The notes beneath the pieces are model-generated. The model was not told where the DNA came from and did not search any database. It worked only from the letters and a program-made list of their open reading frames with translations. A stretch of DNA of 64,000 nucleotides from Parasediminibacterium sp046546515 (GTDB lineage: Bacteria > Bacteroidota > Bacteroidia > Chitinophagales > Chitinophagaceae), in assembly GCF_046546515.1 (NCBI RefSeq), contig NZ_JBKHKJ010000008.1, forward strand, positions 101,523 to 165,522. The letters are read 5' to 3'. Position numbers and translations under genes: made by a program. Below, one piece after another: positions 20,001-28,611 of this stretch. Within the stretch, counting starts at the first letter, position 1. Each line of letters begins with the position of its first letter.

Positions 20001-20173
20001 AAAATGTATTTAGCAAAATAAGGGTGTATGTGCAGGTTAAGAACCTGCTTACACTTACTAAATACGATGGATTCGATCCTGAAATAGCGGGTGGCATATT
20101 TGATACAAATATCGATAGGGGCGCATACCCACAAGCTAGGATATATTCTATGGGTATTGATTGTAAATTTTAA
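17078..20173 (+). CDS. SusC-family TonB-dependent receptor
   Basis: This is an outer-membrane, TonB-dependent importer of oligosaccharides, here most likely beta-glucan fragments. The 1031-residue protein has a signal peptide (LLVLGIFLCGLLQHAIAQ) and a carboxypeptidase-regulatory-like domain (about 23-105). The conserved MDEVVVIGYGTQK segment is followed by a plug domain (SAISTIK to GVILVTTKAG). The barrel ends in the aromatic-rich RIYSMGIDCKF. The ATG at 17078 starts the signal peptide; an upstream frame extension is not needed. The stop is 17 bp before the SusD start, the usual SusC/D pairing. Substrate is inferred from the GH16 and GH3 neighbours. Confidence 0.95.
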   Translation: MKLKTKLLVLGIFLCGLLQHAIAQNLTITGIVKSNVTGRALQGVTILNQKTKKSTLTNESGNFTITAQKGNTLLFTYIGMAVYTFEVSRAGSIEITMEEDVKKMDEVVVIGYGTQKVTKVSGAISTIKSADLEKLKPVRAEDALQGRASGVTVITAGSPGAKPTVFIRGIPSYKGSDPLVVVDGSIQTLDDLNSINSADIESINVLKDAATTAIYGVSGGNGVILVTTKAGRKNKKTEFNYSSNYGIQQVARRIGVLNATEYAAIINEGQAADGNAIVFTDLSKLGVGTNWQDQIFKNAPLQSHSVTARGGGENVTYFVSGAYTGQGGIVGGADKSYFDRYNATTNVSFDLSSKLKLVTNTSFVNIKGATVPENAINSVISNALNFDPTVPIYNNIPGTYGKYSISNNILREIFNPLTQLDDTHNYSNTNKLYGKVELQYQVLNNLKLTSRYGYTNTDITGKSFGPLVYYGDNHNGSTLNADGTTKGSNHNGVSQYKNTYYNYTFETFSNYNFKINRNHIFETVLGFSMAKVTGNATSASRQDVPNNSWEFADFTSATGNSSNGGIGAGAYKFEKRNLSYFSRVNYDYKERYLASASLRKDGSYEFGTNNKFGYFYAGSLGWVTSAESFYKLKLIDYLKIRGSYGVIGNDNVDHPQYLQIYTGIYEYGQGNNTGYVFNDAPVNGSTLSTYANNSLKWERQKQLNIGFDARLIKNKVSISFDYYEKRTSGLLFNPTLSLYLGTAASPSANVGTTKTSGIDMNIGYTELLSKSFKFSTNATFTTSKNLVTYTNNGIITGGNYGIPNQSITRFQTGYAPGYFYGYKAIGIFQTQDEIAKSPTQPNAQPGDIKYADVNGNGVIDDSDRTQIGNPFPKFTAGWNLSLEYKGFDFNIFIYGSYGNDIYRAYERNLAETNKYRGVLARWTGPGTTNNPKNPRVTFKDPNNNTRASDRYLQDGSFIKIKDLQLGYVIPAHLYKNVFSKIRVYVQVKNLLTLTKYDGFDPEIAGGIFDTNIDRGAYPQARIYSMGIDCKF

Positions 20174-20190
20174 TGTATAAAAGCTTATAT

Positions 20191-21687
20191 ATGAAAAAAA
20201 TAAAAATAATAGTAAGCATAGCATTCATAATATCTGCTGCTACCGCTTGCAAAAAATTTGTGGACTACGATCCGCATGAAGATTATATAACTACCACGGC
20301 AGATTACTTTAAATCTGCCAGCGATTACCAATCGCTAGTGGTAGGTTGTTATACGCCCTTGCAATGGATTTGGGCAGACGTAATGATTGGCGATATTGCC
20401 ACTGACAATGCAGTATCGGGTGGAGAGAATGCCACGGATGTGCTTGGCTTGCAACAAATAGACGACTACACTATTGTATCCAACAATAGTTATTTAACTG
20501 AAACTTGGAAAAGTTGCTTCGAGGGCATTAACAGGGTTAATTACCTGCAAGAAAATAAAGGCTTGCTAAACTTTACAGGCAAAGACGCTTTGTATGGGGA
20601 GGTTTATTTTTTAAGGGCGTATTATTATTTTGAACTGGTAAAACTTTTTGGCGATGTGCCACTTTTTGTTGACCATCGTTTAACCGTTACTGACTCAAAA
20701 ACACTTTCTAGGACAGCAAAGGCAGACGTGTATAAACAAATAGAACTAGACCTTGCCAATGCCATAGCAGTATTGCCCACAACAAATGCAGAAAAAGGCA
20801 GGGTAACTAAAAATGCAGCTTATGCCTTGTTGGGCAAGGTTTATTTATATGAAAATAAATTTGATGCTGCTGCAGCGGCACTAGAAAATGTAATCAATAG
20901 TGGCACACTAAGCCTTTTGCCTAATTTTCAAGACATATTTCTTCAGGCTGGAGAAAACGGCCCTGAGTCGGTTTTTGAAATTCAATATACCAACCTGAGT
21001 AATCAGCATGACTATGGCACCATCAATTTCAATCGTAGCCAAGGCAATATAGCTGTTCAATACCATGGCGTAAGAAGTATATCTGGTTCTAGCCCGTACG
21101 CAGAAGGCTATAGTTGCAACCTGCCTACGCAAGAATTAGCAAAGCAATATACTACAGGTGATAAAAGAAAAGATGCTACTATCTTAGATATTGAAGCCTA
21201 TAAAAAAGCAAACCCATCTTTTAATATTACCTATACAGTAGCCCCTTATAAAAACACAGGGCTATATAACAATAAGTACCAGCCTAGGCAAGGAGAATCA
21301 TCAAGCGCAGGGGTAGCGGCTCTAAATTACCTTACAAATTTCAGAACCATCCGCTATGCCGATGTATTGCTAATGGCCGCAGAAGCCAACAACAGGGCAA
21401 CAGCCGCGAATGATACAAAAGCATTGACTTATCTAAATTTGGTACGGAGGCGTGCTTTTGGAGATGTTAACCATGATGTTACTGCTACAGGCGCTACATT
21501 GAAGCAAGCAATATGGGACGAACGCAGGCTAGAGCTGGCTATGGAAGGGGACAGGTTCTTCGACTTGGTACGCACTGGGCAGGCAGCAGCAAAAATTACC
21601 AATTTTAAGGTAGGTACCAATGAAGTATTCCCCATTCCCCAGCAAGAAATTGATAATTCAGGGTTATCTCAAAACCATGGGTATTAA
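20191..21687 (+). CDS. SusD-family nutrient-binding lipoprotein
   Basis: This partner of SusC lies over the receptor barrel and captures glycans at the cell surface. The 498-residue protein has a lipobox ending at Cys in ATACKKF. It has SusD N-terminal features (TTTADYFKSASDYQSLVVGCY) and TPR-type helices (YGEVYFLRAYYYFELVKLFGDVPL). It ends with the typical ERRLELAMEGDRFFDLVRTG and FPIPQQEIDNS. The ATG at 20191 begins the signal peptide, while an ATG at 20173 overlaps the susC stop and is less likely. Confidence 0.95.
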   Translation: MKKIKIIVSIAFIISAATACKKFVDYDPHEDYITTTADYFKSASDYQSLVVGCYTPLQWIWADVMIGDIATDNAVSGGENATDVLGLQQIDDYTIVSNNSYLTETWKSCFEGINRVNYLQENKGLLNFTGKDALYGEVYFLRAYYYFELVKLFGDVPLFVDHRLTVTDSKTLSRTAKADVYKQIELDLANAIAVLPTTNAEKGRVTKNAAYALLGKVYLYENKFDAAAAALENVINSGTLSLLPNFQDIFLQAGENGPESVFEIQYTNLSNQHDYGTINFNRSQGNIAVQYHGVRSISGSSPYAEGYSCNLPTQELAKQYTTGDKRKDATILDIEAYKKANPSFNITYTVAPYKNTGLYNNKYQPRQGESSSAGVAALNYLTNFRTIRYADVLLMAAEANNRATAANDTKALTYLNLVRRRAFGDVNHDVTATGATLKQAIWDERRLELAMEGDRFFDLVRTGQAAAKITNFKVGTNEVFPIPQQEIDNSGLSQNHGY

Positions 21688-21717
21688 TTCAGTCAATCAT
21701 TCTTAAAAATGCAACTT

Positions 21718-23298
21718 ATGAATACGGTTAAAAAAATATTTTCTATCGCCTTTTTGCTGGCCGTTATTTCAGGCTGCAATAAGGATTATAACGATACATC
21801 CTTTATAAACAATGCAGCACTCCCTACTAAAATAGCGGCATCTTTTACCATTACGCAAAACAATAGCGGCTTGGTAACCATATTGCCAGTTGGTGAGGGG
21901 GTTGCTTATTTTGATGTGTATTTTGGTGATGTCACCACTGCTCCAGTAAAAGTTTCCGTTGGAGGAGTTGCTCAGCATATTTACAACGAGGGCGTTTATG
22001 GCGTAAGGGTTGTTGCCCACAATATTGCTGGCAAAACTGCCGAGGTCACCCAGCAGCTTACCGTTTCATTTAGGGCACCAGAAAATTTAGTTGTGAATGT
22101 GTCCACAGATGCGGTGAATAATTTTAAGGTAAACCTTTCCGCCACTGCCTTGTACGAAACCTTTTTTAAAGTTTATTATGGTGATGTCGCTAACGAAATA
22201 CCGCAACCCTTCTTAGAAGGTGATACCATTAGCCATACTTATGCAGCTACAGGCAATTATACGGTTAAAGTAGTGGCTTATAGCGGTGCTAAAGATTCTA
22301 TCGTTGCAACCAAATTGGTTACCATCACCAACCCGCTTGTTTTGCCCATTACATTTGAATCTTCAACGCTTAATTATGCCTTTACAGATTTTGGTGGCGG
22401 CACAACAACTGTTATAGCCAACCCACAAGTAAATGGTATAAATACCAGTGCCAAGGTTGCGCAAATGGTGAAGAATGCAGGCCAGGTATATGGCGGTAGC
22501 TTTATTGCACTTACTAGCCCCATTGATTTTTCAGCCAATAAGGTTTTCCGTATGAAAGTGTTTTCTCCAAGGGTTGGGGCAAAGGTTTTATTGAAAGTAG
22601 AAAATGATGCCAACGCCAATATTTTTTACGAAGTAACCACTACCACTACCGTTGCCAATGCTTGGGAAGACCTAGTGTTCGATTATAGTGCTATCAATAC
22701 CAGCAATGCTTACAGCCATATTGTACTCATTTTCGATAATGGCACCAATGGGGATGGCAGTGCAAATTTTACTTTTTTAATGGATGATATACGGCTTACA
22801 AATACCCTGCCTACTGGTGGCGGAACGGTGTTGGCACTGCCACTTGACTTTGAATCGAAAACAGTAAAATACAAGTTCACCGATTTTAATGGGGGCAACG
22901 TTACGGTAATTGCCAATCCGCAGGTTTCAGGAATTAATACTAGCACCACAGTGGGCAGGATGATTAAAAGTGCAGACCAAACCTATGGTGGCAGTTTTAT
23001 TGCCTTGGATAACCCAATTGATTTTTCCTCCAAAAAAACTTTTAAGATGAAGGTTTTTTCCCCTCGGGTAGGTGCTAAGGTGCTTTTAAAAGTAGAAAAT
23101 TTAACTTCTGGTGCTATTAGTTACGAAAAGGAAATGGCCACTACAAAAGCAAATGCTTGGGAAGAGCTTACGTTCGATTATAGCAAAATAGATGTATCCA
23201 AATCGTACCAGAAAGTAGTGCTCATTTTCGATAATGGCACTATGGGCGATGGGTCTGCAAACTTCACTTTCCTGTTTGATGACATTTCACTTAATTAA
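21718..23298 (+). CDS. SusE-position lipoprotein with duplicated glycan-binding-like domains
   Basis: This 526-residue lipoprotein (lipobox ISGCNKDY) is probably a surface glycan-binding protein. Two PKD/Ig-like domains come first (about 35-200). Two copies of a roughly 150-residue beta-sandwich-like domain follow. Both open with LPxxFES or LPLDFES, share a GGSFIALxxPIDFS strand and FSPRVGAKVLLKVEN, and close with GDGSANFTFLxDDIxL. The copies are alike enough to indicate an internal duplication. It sits 30 bp after the susD-like stop, the usual SusE/SGBP position. An ATG at 21709 is an alternative start three codons upstream. No catalytic residues are seen. Confidence 0.82.
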   Translation: MNTVKKIFSIAFLLAVISGCNKDYNDTSFINNAALPTKIAASFTITQNNSGLVTILPVGEGVAYFDVYFGDVTTAPVKVSVGGVAQHIYNEGVYGVRVVAHNIAGKTAEVTQQLTVSFRAPENLVVNVSTDAVNNFKVNLSATALYETFFKVYYGDVANEIPQPFLEGDTISHTYAATGNYTVKVVAYSGAKDSIVATKLVTITNPLVLPITFESSTLNYAFTDFGGGTTTVIANPQVNGINTSAKVAQMVKNAGQVYGGSFIALTSPIDFSANKVFRMKVFSPRVGAKVLLKVENDANANIFYEVTTTTTVANAWEDLVFDYSAINTSNAYSHIVLIFDNGTNGDGSANFTFLMDDIRLTNTLPTGGGTVLALPLDFESKTVKYKFTDFNGGNVTVIANPQVSGINTSTTVGRMIKSADQTYGGSFIALDNPIDFSSKKTFKMKVFSPRVGAKVLLKVENLTSGAISYEKEMATTKANAWEELTFDYSKIDVSKSYQKVVLIFDNGTMGDGSANFTFLFDDISLN

Positions 23299-23317
23299 TC
23301 TTGAAAATAATAAAATC

Positions 23318-24226
23318 ATGGTAACGAATATAAAATCGCTCTTCGTTCTGCTTGTAGCTATTGTTTGCTGCTTTTGCACTTGTAAAAAAGAAGAGTATTC
23401 ATTTGGCGCAATAAAAACACCTAGCAATCTTACACTTACGGTAACAGTAGCTGGAGTAGATGCGGCAAACCCTGCGGGTAATGGCTCTGGAAATGTAAGT
23501 GTAACTGTTGGGGGAACAAACGCCATTACCTATTATATAGATTTTGGAGATAGTACCCCAAAATCAGTACAGGGTATTAGCCAGCCAGGTACAATTAGCT
23601 ATAAATATACAGGTACTGGCTTATCTACTTACAATGTTAAGTTAACAGCTATTGGCACAGGTGGCGCTGTTTCCACACTTAGCCAGCAAGTTCAAATACT
23701 GGTTATTTATCAGGTTAAACCCGCCATTTTGCAATCTTTAACCAACAACGCATCTAAACTTTGGGTGATTGATAAAAATGCACCCGGGCATGTAGGGGTA
23801 GGGCAAACCGATTTTTTTTATCCTAATTATTATTCGGCTACGCCCAATTCAAGGTCTGCTTGCCTATATGACGATGAAATAACTTTTGATAAAGATGCCA
23901 ATAACAATGTATATATAACGGTTGATAACAAGGGGCAAACCTTTGTTATTGCTGCTGCTAATGGATATTACGGCGTATCTGGTGGCGATAATTGTTACGC
24001 AATAAATACTGGCGGAAGGGCAAAACTGAAGTTTACAGATGCAACTTCTACATCTACCACTGCCAATTCTACCAGAACACAGTTTACGGCTCCTGGATTT
24101 GGAATTGTAGGTTTTGGGACGGGTGGTAATACTTATGAAATAATTACGCTTACAGATTCTACTATGCAGTTGCGCAATATTGGTGCAGACGGGCTTGCTT
24201 GGTATCAAAAGTTAATTAAAAAATAA
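23318..24226 (+). CDS. PKD-domain lipoprotein of the glucan operon
   Basis: This 302-residue protein has a signal peptide with a Cys-rich end (IVCCFCTCKKEE), which suggests a lipoprotein. A PKD-type domain (about 35-135, with YYIDFGDSTPKS) is followed by a C-terminal domain of about 160 residues containing LWVIDKNAPGHVGVG, FYPNYYSATPNSR and DEITFDKD. Similar two-domain lipoproteins occur next to GH16 enzymes in Bacteroidota glucan loci. It lies 19 bp after the previous gene and 6 bp before the GH16 gene, so it is co-transcribed. A surface glycan-binding role is inferred; no enzyme motif is visible. Confidence 0.75.
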   Translation: MVTNIKSLFVLLVAIVCCFCTCKKEEYSFGAIKTPSNLTLTVTVAGVDAANPAGNGSGNVSVTVGGTNAITYYIDFGDSTPKSVQGISQPGTISYKYTGTGLSTYNVKLTAIGTGGAVSTLSQQVQILVIYQVKPAILQSLTNNASKLWVIDKNAPGHVGVGQTDFFYPNYYSATPNSRSACLYDDEITFDKDANNNVYITVDNKGQTFVIAAANGYYGVSGGDNCYAINTGGRAKLKFTDATSTSTTANSTRTQFTAPGFGIVGFGTGGNTYEIITLTDSTMQLRNIGADGLAWYQKLIKK

Positions 24227-24232
24227 ATTACA

Positions 24233-25282
24233 ATGAAAATTTTAAATAGTAATCTGATGATCTTACTCGTGTCTATCCTCCTTTTGATAGGTGGTTGTAA
24301 AAAAGACGATGCTACTAGCACCGCTCCCATTTTGCCAGCAAACCTGGTTGTGTATGCCAATGTTACTAACGATAGTACGGGTAATGTAACCTTTAATGCC
24401 TCGGCAGATAATGCTGTTTCGTATAAATATTATTTTGGCAATGGCGATTCTGCTGTTGTGGCTTCTGGCAATGCCAATTATCAATATACCACTGCTGGTG
24501 CCAACCTTTACACGGTTACGGTAATTGCCACAAGCAGCACTGGGCAGGCCATCCAGAAAACCGTACAGGTAAATGTAACGGTAAGAAATGGCTCTGAAAA
24601 AGTTGTTTGGTCCGATGAGTTTAATACTGATGGTGCACCCGATTCGTCCAAATGGGGATACGATTTAGGTGGCGGCGGCTGGGGCAATAGCGAACTGGAG
24701 TATTATACCAACAGCAGCAGCAATGCAAGCGTGCAAAATGGGTATTTAAAAATTACCGCTATCAAACAAAGCTTCAATGGCAGTGCCTATACTTCTGCCC
24801 GGTTGCTTACAAAAAATAAATTTAAAACCACTTATGGTAGGGTAGAAGTAAGGGCAAAACTGCCATCCGCATTAGGCACCTGGCCTGCTATCTGGATGCT
24901 GGGTTCTAATATTGATGTTGTTCCTTGGCCGGGCTGTGGCGAAATTGACATCATGGAACAAAAGGGCAATGAACTAAATAAAATTTACGGCACCCTCCAT
25001 TACCCTGGCCATTCAGGCGGTGGTGGCGTAGGAACTACTACTACAATAGCCAATTCATCAACCGATTTCCATGTGTATTCGTTGGATTGGTCGCCATCAA
25101 CCCTTAAACTATATGTGGACAAGCAATTGTTTTTCTCATTTGCCAACAATGGCACTACCCCGTTTAACAAGGATTTCTTTTTTATCCTAAACCTTGCCAT
25201 GGGCGGCACTTTTGGTGGAACGGTAGATCCCAATTTTACCAGCGATGCCATGCTGGTAGATTATATCAGGGTATATAAATAA
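24233..25282 (+). CDS. GH16 beta-glucanase lipoprotein with PKD domain
   Basis: This surface-anchored endo-beta-glucanase would cut beta-1,3- or mixed-linkage glucan before import. The 349-residue protein has a lipobox (LIGGCKKDD) and a PKD domain (about 35-118). Its GH16 catalytic domain runs from VVWSDEFNTDG to the final VDYIRVYK. The active-site signature GEIDIMEQ lies near residue 235, with both acidic catalytic residues kept. Unlike the large minus-strand GH16 protein, it is lipid-anchored and has no T9SS tail, so the two enzymes probably act at different places. It is the sixth gene of the operon. Confidence 0.93.
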   Translation: MKILNSNLMILLVSILLLIGGCKKDDATSTAPILPANLVVYANVTNDSTGNVTFNASADNAVSYKYYFGNGDSAVVASGNANYQYTTAGANLYTVTVIATSSTGQAIQKTVQVNVTVRNGSEKVVWSDEFNTDGAPDSSKWGYDLGGGGWGNSELEYYTNSSSNASVQNGYLKITAIKQSFNGSAYTSARLLTKNKFKTTYGRVEVRAKLPSALGTWPAIWMLGSNIDVVPWPGCGEIDIMEQKGNELNKIYGTLHYPGHSGGGGVGTTTTIANSSTDFHVYSLDWSPSTLKLYVDKQLFFSFANNGTTPFNKDFFFILNLAMGGTFGGTVDPNFTSDAMLVDYIRVYK

Positions 25283-25307
25283 TCTTTCTCTACAGAATAA
25301 ATTATAA

Positions 25308-25359
25308 CAGGCGAAAAGTATAAGGCAAAACATTGAGTTGTCTTACTCCTTTTCGCCTG
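25308..25359 (+). terminator. Long hairpin between GH16 and GH3 genes
   Basis: CAGGCGAAAAG (25308-25318) is the perfect complement of CTTTTCGCCTG (25349-25359). The stem continues inward with TAAGGCAA and TTGTCTTA, leaving a short loop. No U tract follows, so it is more likely an attenuator or mRNA-stability element that separates GH3 expression from the upstream genes. Confidence 0.55.
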
Positions 25360-25426
25360 ATATGTATTGCATTGCCTTTACTTGGAAAAAGAGCATAAGC
25401 TTTCGAACTTTTTTAATAAAATCACA

Positions 25427-27709
25427 ATGAAAAAATCATCATTCTACCACCATAAAATACTATCACTTTTCATTTTTACAGTCATTCTTTTTGCAGCAAA
25501 GGCACAAAAAACAAAAGCTGCTACAATAGTTGATCCTATTGATGGCAAAGTAAATGCGTTGCTGAAAAAGATGACGTTGGCAGAAAAGATAGGGCAGATG
25601 AACCAATACAATGGCTTTTGGGATGTTACGGGGCCAGTACCAAAAGACGGTAACGCAAAACAAAAGTACGACCACCTGATGAAGGGCTTGGTTGGGGGGG
25701 TGCTAAACGTAAAAGGCACTGAAAACGTACGCAAGTTGCAGGAAATGGTGGTAACAAAATCCCGCTTGGGTATCCCCTTGCTTTTTGGGTTCGATGTAAT
25801 ACATGGACATAAAACCATTTCACCCATCCCCTTGGGCGAAGCTGCTAGTTGGGATTTGGTTGCCATTGAAAAATCGGCAAGGATAGCCGCCATAGAAGCC
25901 TCCGCCGTAGGCATCAACTGGACTTTTGCGCCCATGGTGGACATAACAAGGGATGCCCGTTGGGGCAGGGTAATGGAAGGTGCCGGGGAAGACCCTTATT
26001 TGGGGGCAAAAATTGGCGTAGCCAGGATTAAGGGGTTCCAAGGCAACGATTTAAAAAGCCCAAGTGCCGTAATTGCTACCGCAAAACATTTTGCGGGCTA
26101 CGGGTTTGCAGAAGCAGGGAGGGATTATAATACCGTTGATATAGGCACATCTACACTATACAATATCATATTGCCCCCTTTTAAAGCCGCAGTGGACAAT
26201 GATGTAAAAACGGTGATGAATTCTTTTAATGTACTAAACGGCATACCCGCCACCGCTAATAAGTTTTTACAAAGAGATATATTAAAAGGTAAATGGGATT
26301 TCAAAGGTTTTGTAGTTTCTGACTGGGGTTCCGGGGGTGAAATGATAGACCACGGCTTTGCAAAAGACCTAAAGCAAGTGGCTGAGCTAGCCGCTAATGC
26401 AGGCAGCGATATGGATATGGAATCGTATGCTTATATAACCCACTTGAAAGCATTGGTAGAAGCCGGCAAAGTGGATATAAAACTGATAGACGATGCCGTA
26501 AAAAGGATTTTAAAAGTAAAGTTCCAGTTGGGCTTGTTTGACGACCCCTATAAGTATTGTGATGCAAAAAGGGAAAAAGAGCTTATTTATCACCCCGACC
26601 ATTTGGCTGCTGCGCTTGACATGGCAAAAAAGTCGATGGTATTGTTGAAAAATGAAAACCAATTGCTGCCATTGGCCAAAAACCAACAAAATATTGCCAT
26701 CATAGGCGCATTGGCAAATGAAAAAAACAGCCCATTGGGTAGTTGGCGCATAGGTTCGGATGATAACATTGCAGTATCATTCCTAGAAGGCTTTAAAAAA
26801 TATACTACTCAATTCCAATATGCAAAAGGAGCAGACTTGGTAATAGGAGAAACGAGTTTTATAAACGAAGTGAAGATAAATGAAACAGATACCAGTGGTT
26901 TTGCAGAAGCAAGGCAAGTAGCCAGTAAAGCATCGGTAGTAATCATGGTGTTGGGCGAACATGGTTTTCAAACAGGCGAAGGTAGGAGCCGTGCTAAACT
27001 AGATTTACCGGGTGTGCAACAGCAACTGCTGGAAGAAATATACAAAGTGAATAAAAACATAGTGCTGGTATTGATGAATGGCCGCCCATTAGCTATTACC
27101 TGGGCCGATGCGCACATCCCAGCGATTCTCGAAACTTGGCAATCAGGTACTGAAACTGGTAATGCCATTGCACAGGTATTGTTTGGCGACTACAACCCTA
27201 GTGGTAAATTGCCTATGACTTTCCCCCGTAGCGTTGGCCAATGCCCTATTTATTACAACCATTACAATACAGGTCGCCCCGGCCCCAAAGAAAATGTGTT
27301 TTGGAGCCATTATGCCGATGAATCAGAGAAACCCTTGTATCCATTTGGCTATGGGTTAAGCTATACCAAGTTCCAATATTCAAACCTAAAGATTGATGCA
27401 GCAAACCCCAAAAGCATACATGTAAGCGCAACCATCACCAATACTGGAAAATATGGTGGGGAAGAAGTAGCCCAATTGTACATACACCAAAGAGTGGCTG
27501 GCATAGTAAGGCCTGTAAAAGAACTAAAGGGCTTTCAAAAAATATATATTGCTCCGAACGAAAGCAAAGAAGTAAAGTTCCTATTAACCGATGCCGAGCT
27601 AGGTTATTATAACAATAATGGCGAATTTGCAGTAGAACCTGGGGATTTTGATGTAATGATAGGCACTAATTCGCAGGAAGGGTTGGCTGGTAGTTTTTTA
27701 AAGCGATAA
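25427..27709 (+). CDS. bglX: GH3 beta-glucosidase
   Basis: This periplasmic glycoside hydrolase family 3 enzyme should release glucose from imported beta-gluco-oligosaccharides, the last step of the locus. The 760-residue product has a signal peptide (LFIFTVILFAAKAQ) and the N-terminal TIM-barrel domain with RWGRVMEGAGEDPYL and KHFAGYG. The nucleophile motif GFVVSDWGSG lies near residue 297. The alpha/beta domain (LGEHGFQTGEGRSRAKLDLPG) and a C-terminal fibronectin-III-like domain (EEVAQLYIHQ) follow. Length and domain order match BglX-type enzymes. The ATG at 25427 starts the signal peptide; the longer frame is not needed. A 144-bp gap with a hairpin separates it from the GH16 gene. Confidence 0.93.
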   Translation: MKKSSFYHHKILSLFIFTVILFAAKAQKTKAATIVDPIDGKVNALLKKMTLAEKIGQMNQYNGFWDVTGPVPKDGNAKQKYDHLMKGLVGGVLNVKGTENVRKLQEMVVTKSRLGIPLLFGFDVIHGHKTISPIPLGEAASWDLVAIEKSARIAAIEASAVGINWTFAPMVDITRDARWGRVMEGAGEDPYLGAKIGVARIKGFQGNDLKSPSAVIATAKHFAGYGFAEAGRDYNTVDIGTSTLYNIILPPFKAAVDNDVKTVMNSFNVLNGIPATANKFLQRDILKGKWDFKGFVVSDWGSGGEMIDHGFAKDLKQVAELAANAGSDMDMESYAYITHLKALVEAGKVDIKLIDDAVKRILKVKFQLGLFDDPYKYCDAKREKELIYHPDHLAAALDMAKKSMVLLKNENQLLPLAKNQQNIAIIGALANEKNSPLGSWRIGSDDNIAVSFLEGFKKYTTQFQYAKGADLVIGETSFINEVKINETDTSGFAEARQVASKASVVIMVLGEHGFQTGEGRSRAKLDLPGVQQQLLEEIYKVNKNIVLVLMNGRPLAITWADAHIPAILETWQSGTETGNAIAQVLFGDYNPSGKLPMTFPRSVGQCPIYYNHYNTGRPGPKENVFWSHYADESEKPLYPFGYGLSYTKFQYSNLKIDAANPKSIHVSATITNTGKYGGEEVAQLYIHQRVAGIVRPVKELKGFQKIYIAPNESKEVKFLLTDAELGYYNNNGEFAVEPGDFDVMIGTNSQEGLAGSFLKR

Positions 27710-27722
27710 GTTTTTTTTAATG

Positions 27723-27755
27723 CCTAAGAATTTGAATATTCTAGGAACTTTTTTT
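27723..27755 (+). terminator. Terminator at the end of the glucan operon
   Basis: CCTAAGAAT and ATTCTAGG form a stem with a small loop, followed by AACTTTTTTT. It lies 13 bp past the GH3 stop, before the convergent regulator gene. Confidence 0.6.
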
Positions 27756-27855
27756 GCAAGAAATGAAATCACTAAGTCTTACTGGAAGGCAAAAGGGTTT
27801 TCTTGAAAGCTGGGTCAATTTATTTTGTTATTACTAGAAAAACTCTTTTTTAAAC

Positions 27856-28554
27856 TCAAGATTTGCTGTTGTCATCCGCAATCTCTAGTAATTTTTTTGC
27901 ATCTTTTATTAAAATATTTTTGTCTTCAACCGCTATGATATTTTCCTGTACAAATTCGCTCATAACCCTAAAAGCCGATTCGTAAGTGGTGCCTGCAAAG
28001 GAAGCGATGTCTTGCCTGCTGATATTGATGTCGATAAAGCCTTCGCTTGAAATGCCGAATTTTTCTAATAGCGAATGAAGGGCATACGCCACCCTGCCTT
28101 TTACAGGCATGTGCGCAAGGTTCCGCATCCTTTTTTCCGACTCCTGCAGCTCGTCTGCATAAAACATGAGTAGCTTATACGTAAGTTCGGCATTAACTTT
28201 TAAAGACGACTTAAAAAAATCGAGGCTCATGGAGCAAAGCACGGTAGGCTCTAAGGCCGTAGCCGATATAGGGTATATATATTCCTTGCCCATGCCACGG
28301 TGGCCAAGTATGTCGCCAGGGCCAGCAAACCTTAGTATCAGTTCTTTGTCTTCCCCCCACTGCTTCTGTACTTTTACTTTGCCCTTGTAAACGAAATAAA
28401 TATCTTTTACCTCATCGCCTTCTTTAAATATCATTTCGCCTTTCTTGAATGCAATATTCTTCCGCTGGGCCTCAACCGCAGGCAGCCATTCTTTTAAAGA
28501 GAGCCTGCACACAAGGCAGGTTTGCATCTCGCATGCGTTTTTATTCTTGCTCAT
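27856..28554 (-). CDS. Crp/FNR-family regulator with FNR-like cysteine set
   Basis: This 232-residue regulator has a cyclic-nucleotide-binding-like beta-roll (GEMIFKEGDEVKDIYFVYKGKVKV), a dimerisation helix and a C-terminal winged helix (ISRQDIASFAGTTYESAFRVMSEF). Cys8, Cys13 and Cys16 lie at the N-terminus, and Cys107 lies where E. coli FNR has its fourth cluster ligand. The set could hold an oxygen- or NO-sensitive [4Fe-4S] cluster, although the spacing (C-x4-C-x2-C) differs from E. coli FNR (C-x2-C-x5-C). It precedes the nitrite/nitrate genes, and an FNR-like site lies before nirB, so it is the likely regulator of that island. I prefer the ATG at 28554; an upstream ATG at 28617 would extend into repeat DNA. 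Confidence 0.85.
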   Translation of the reverse strand: MSKNKNACEMQTCLVCRLSLKEWLPAVEAQRKNIAFKKGEMIFKEGDEVKDIYFVYKGKVKVQKQWGEDKELILRFAGPGDILGHRGMGKEYIYPISATALEPTVLCSMSLDFFKSSLKVNAELTYKLLMFYADELQESEKRMRNLAHMPVKGRVAYALHSLLEKFGISSEGFIDINISRQDIASFAGTTYESAFRVMSEFVQENIIAVEDKNILIKDAKKLLEIADDNSKS

Positions 28555-28611
28555 TTCGGGCGGAAAGGTAAAGAAGTTTGTTATTATAGACCTACCGTAA
28601 GGGTATTTTGG

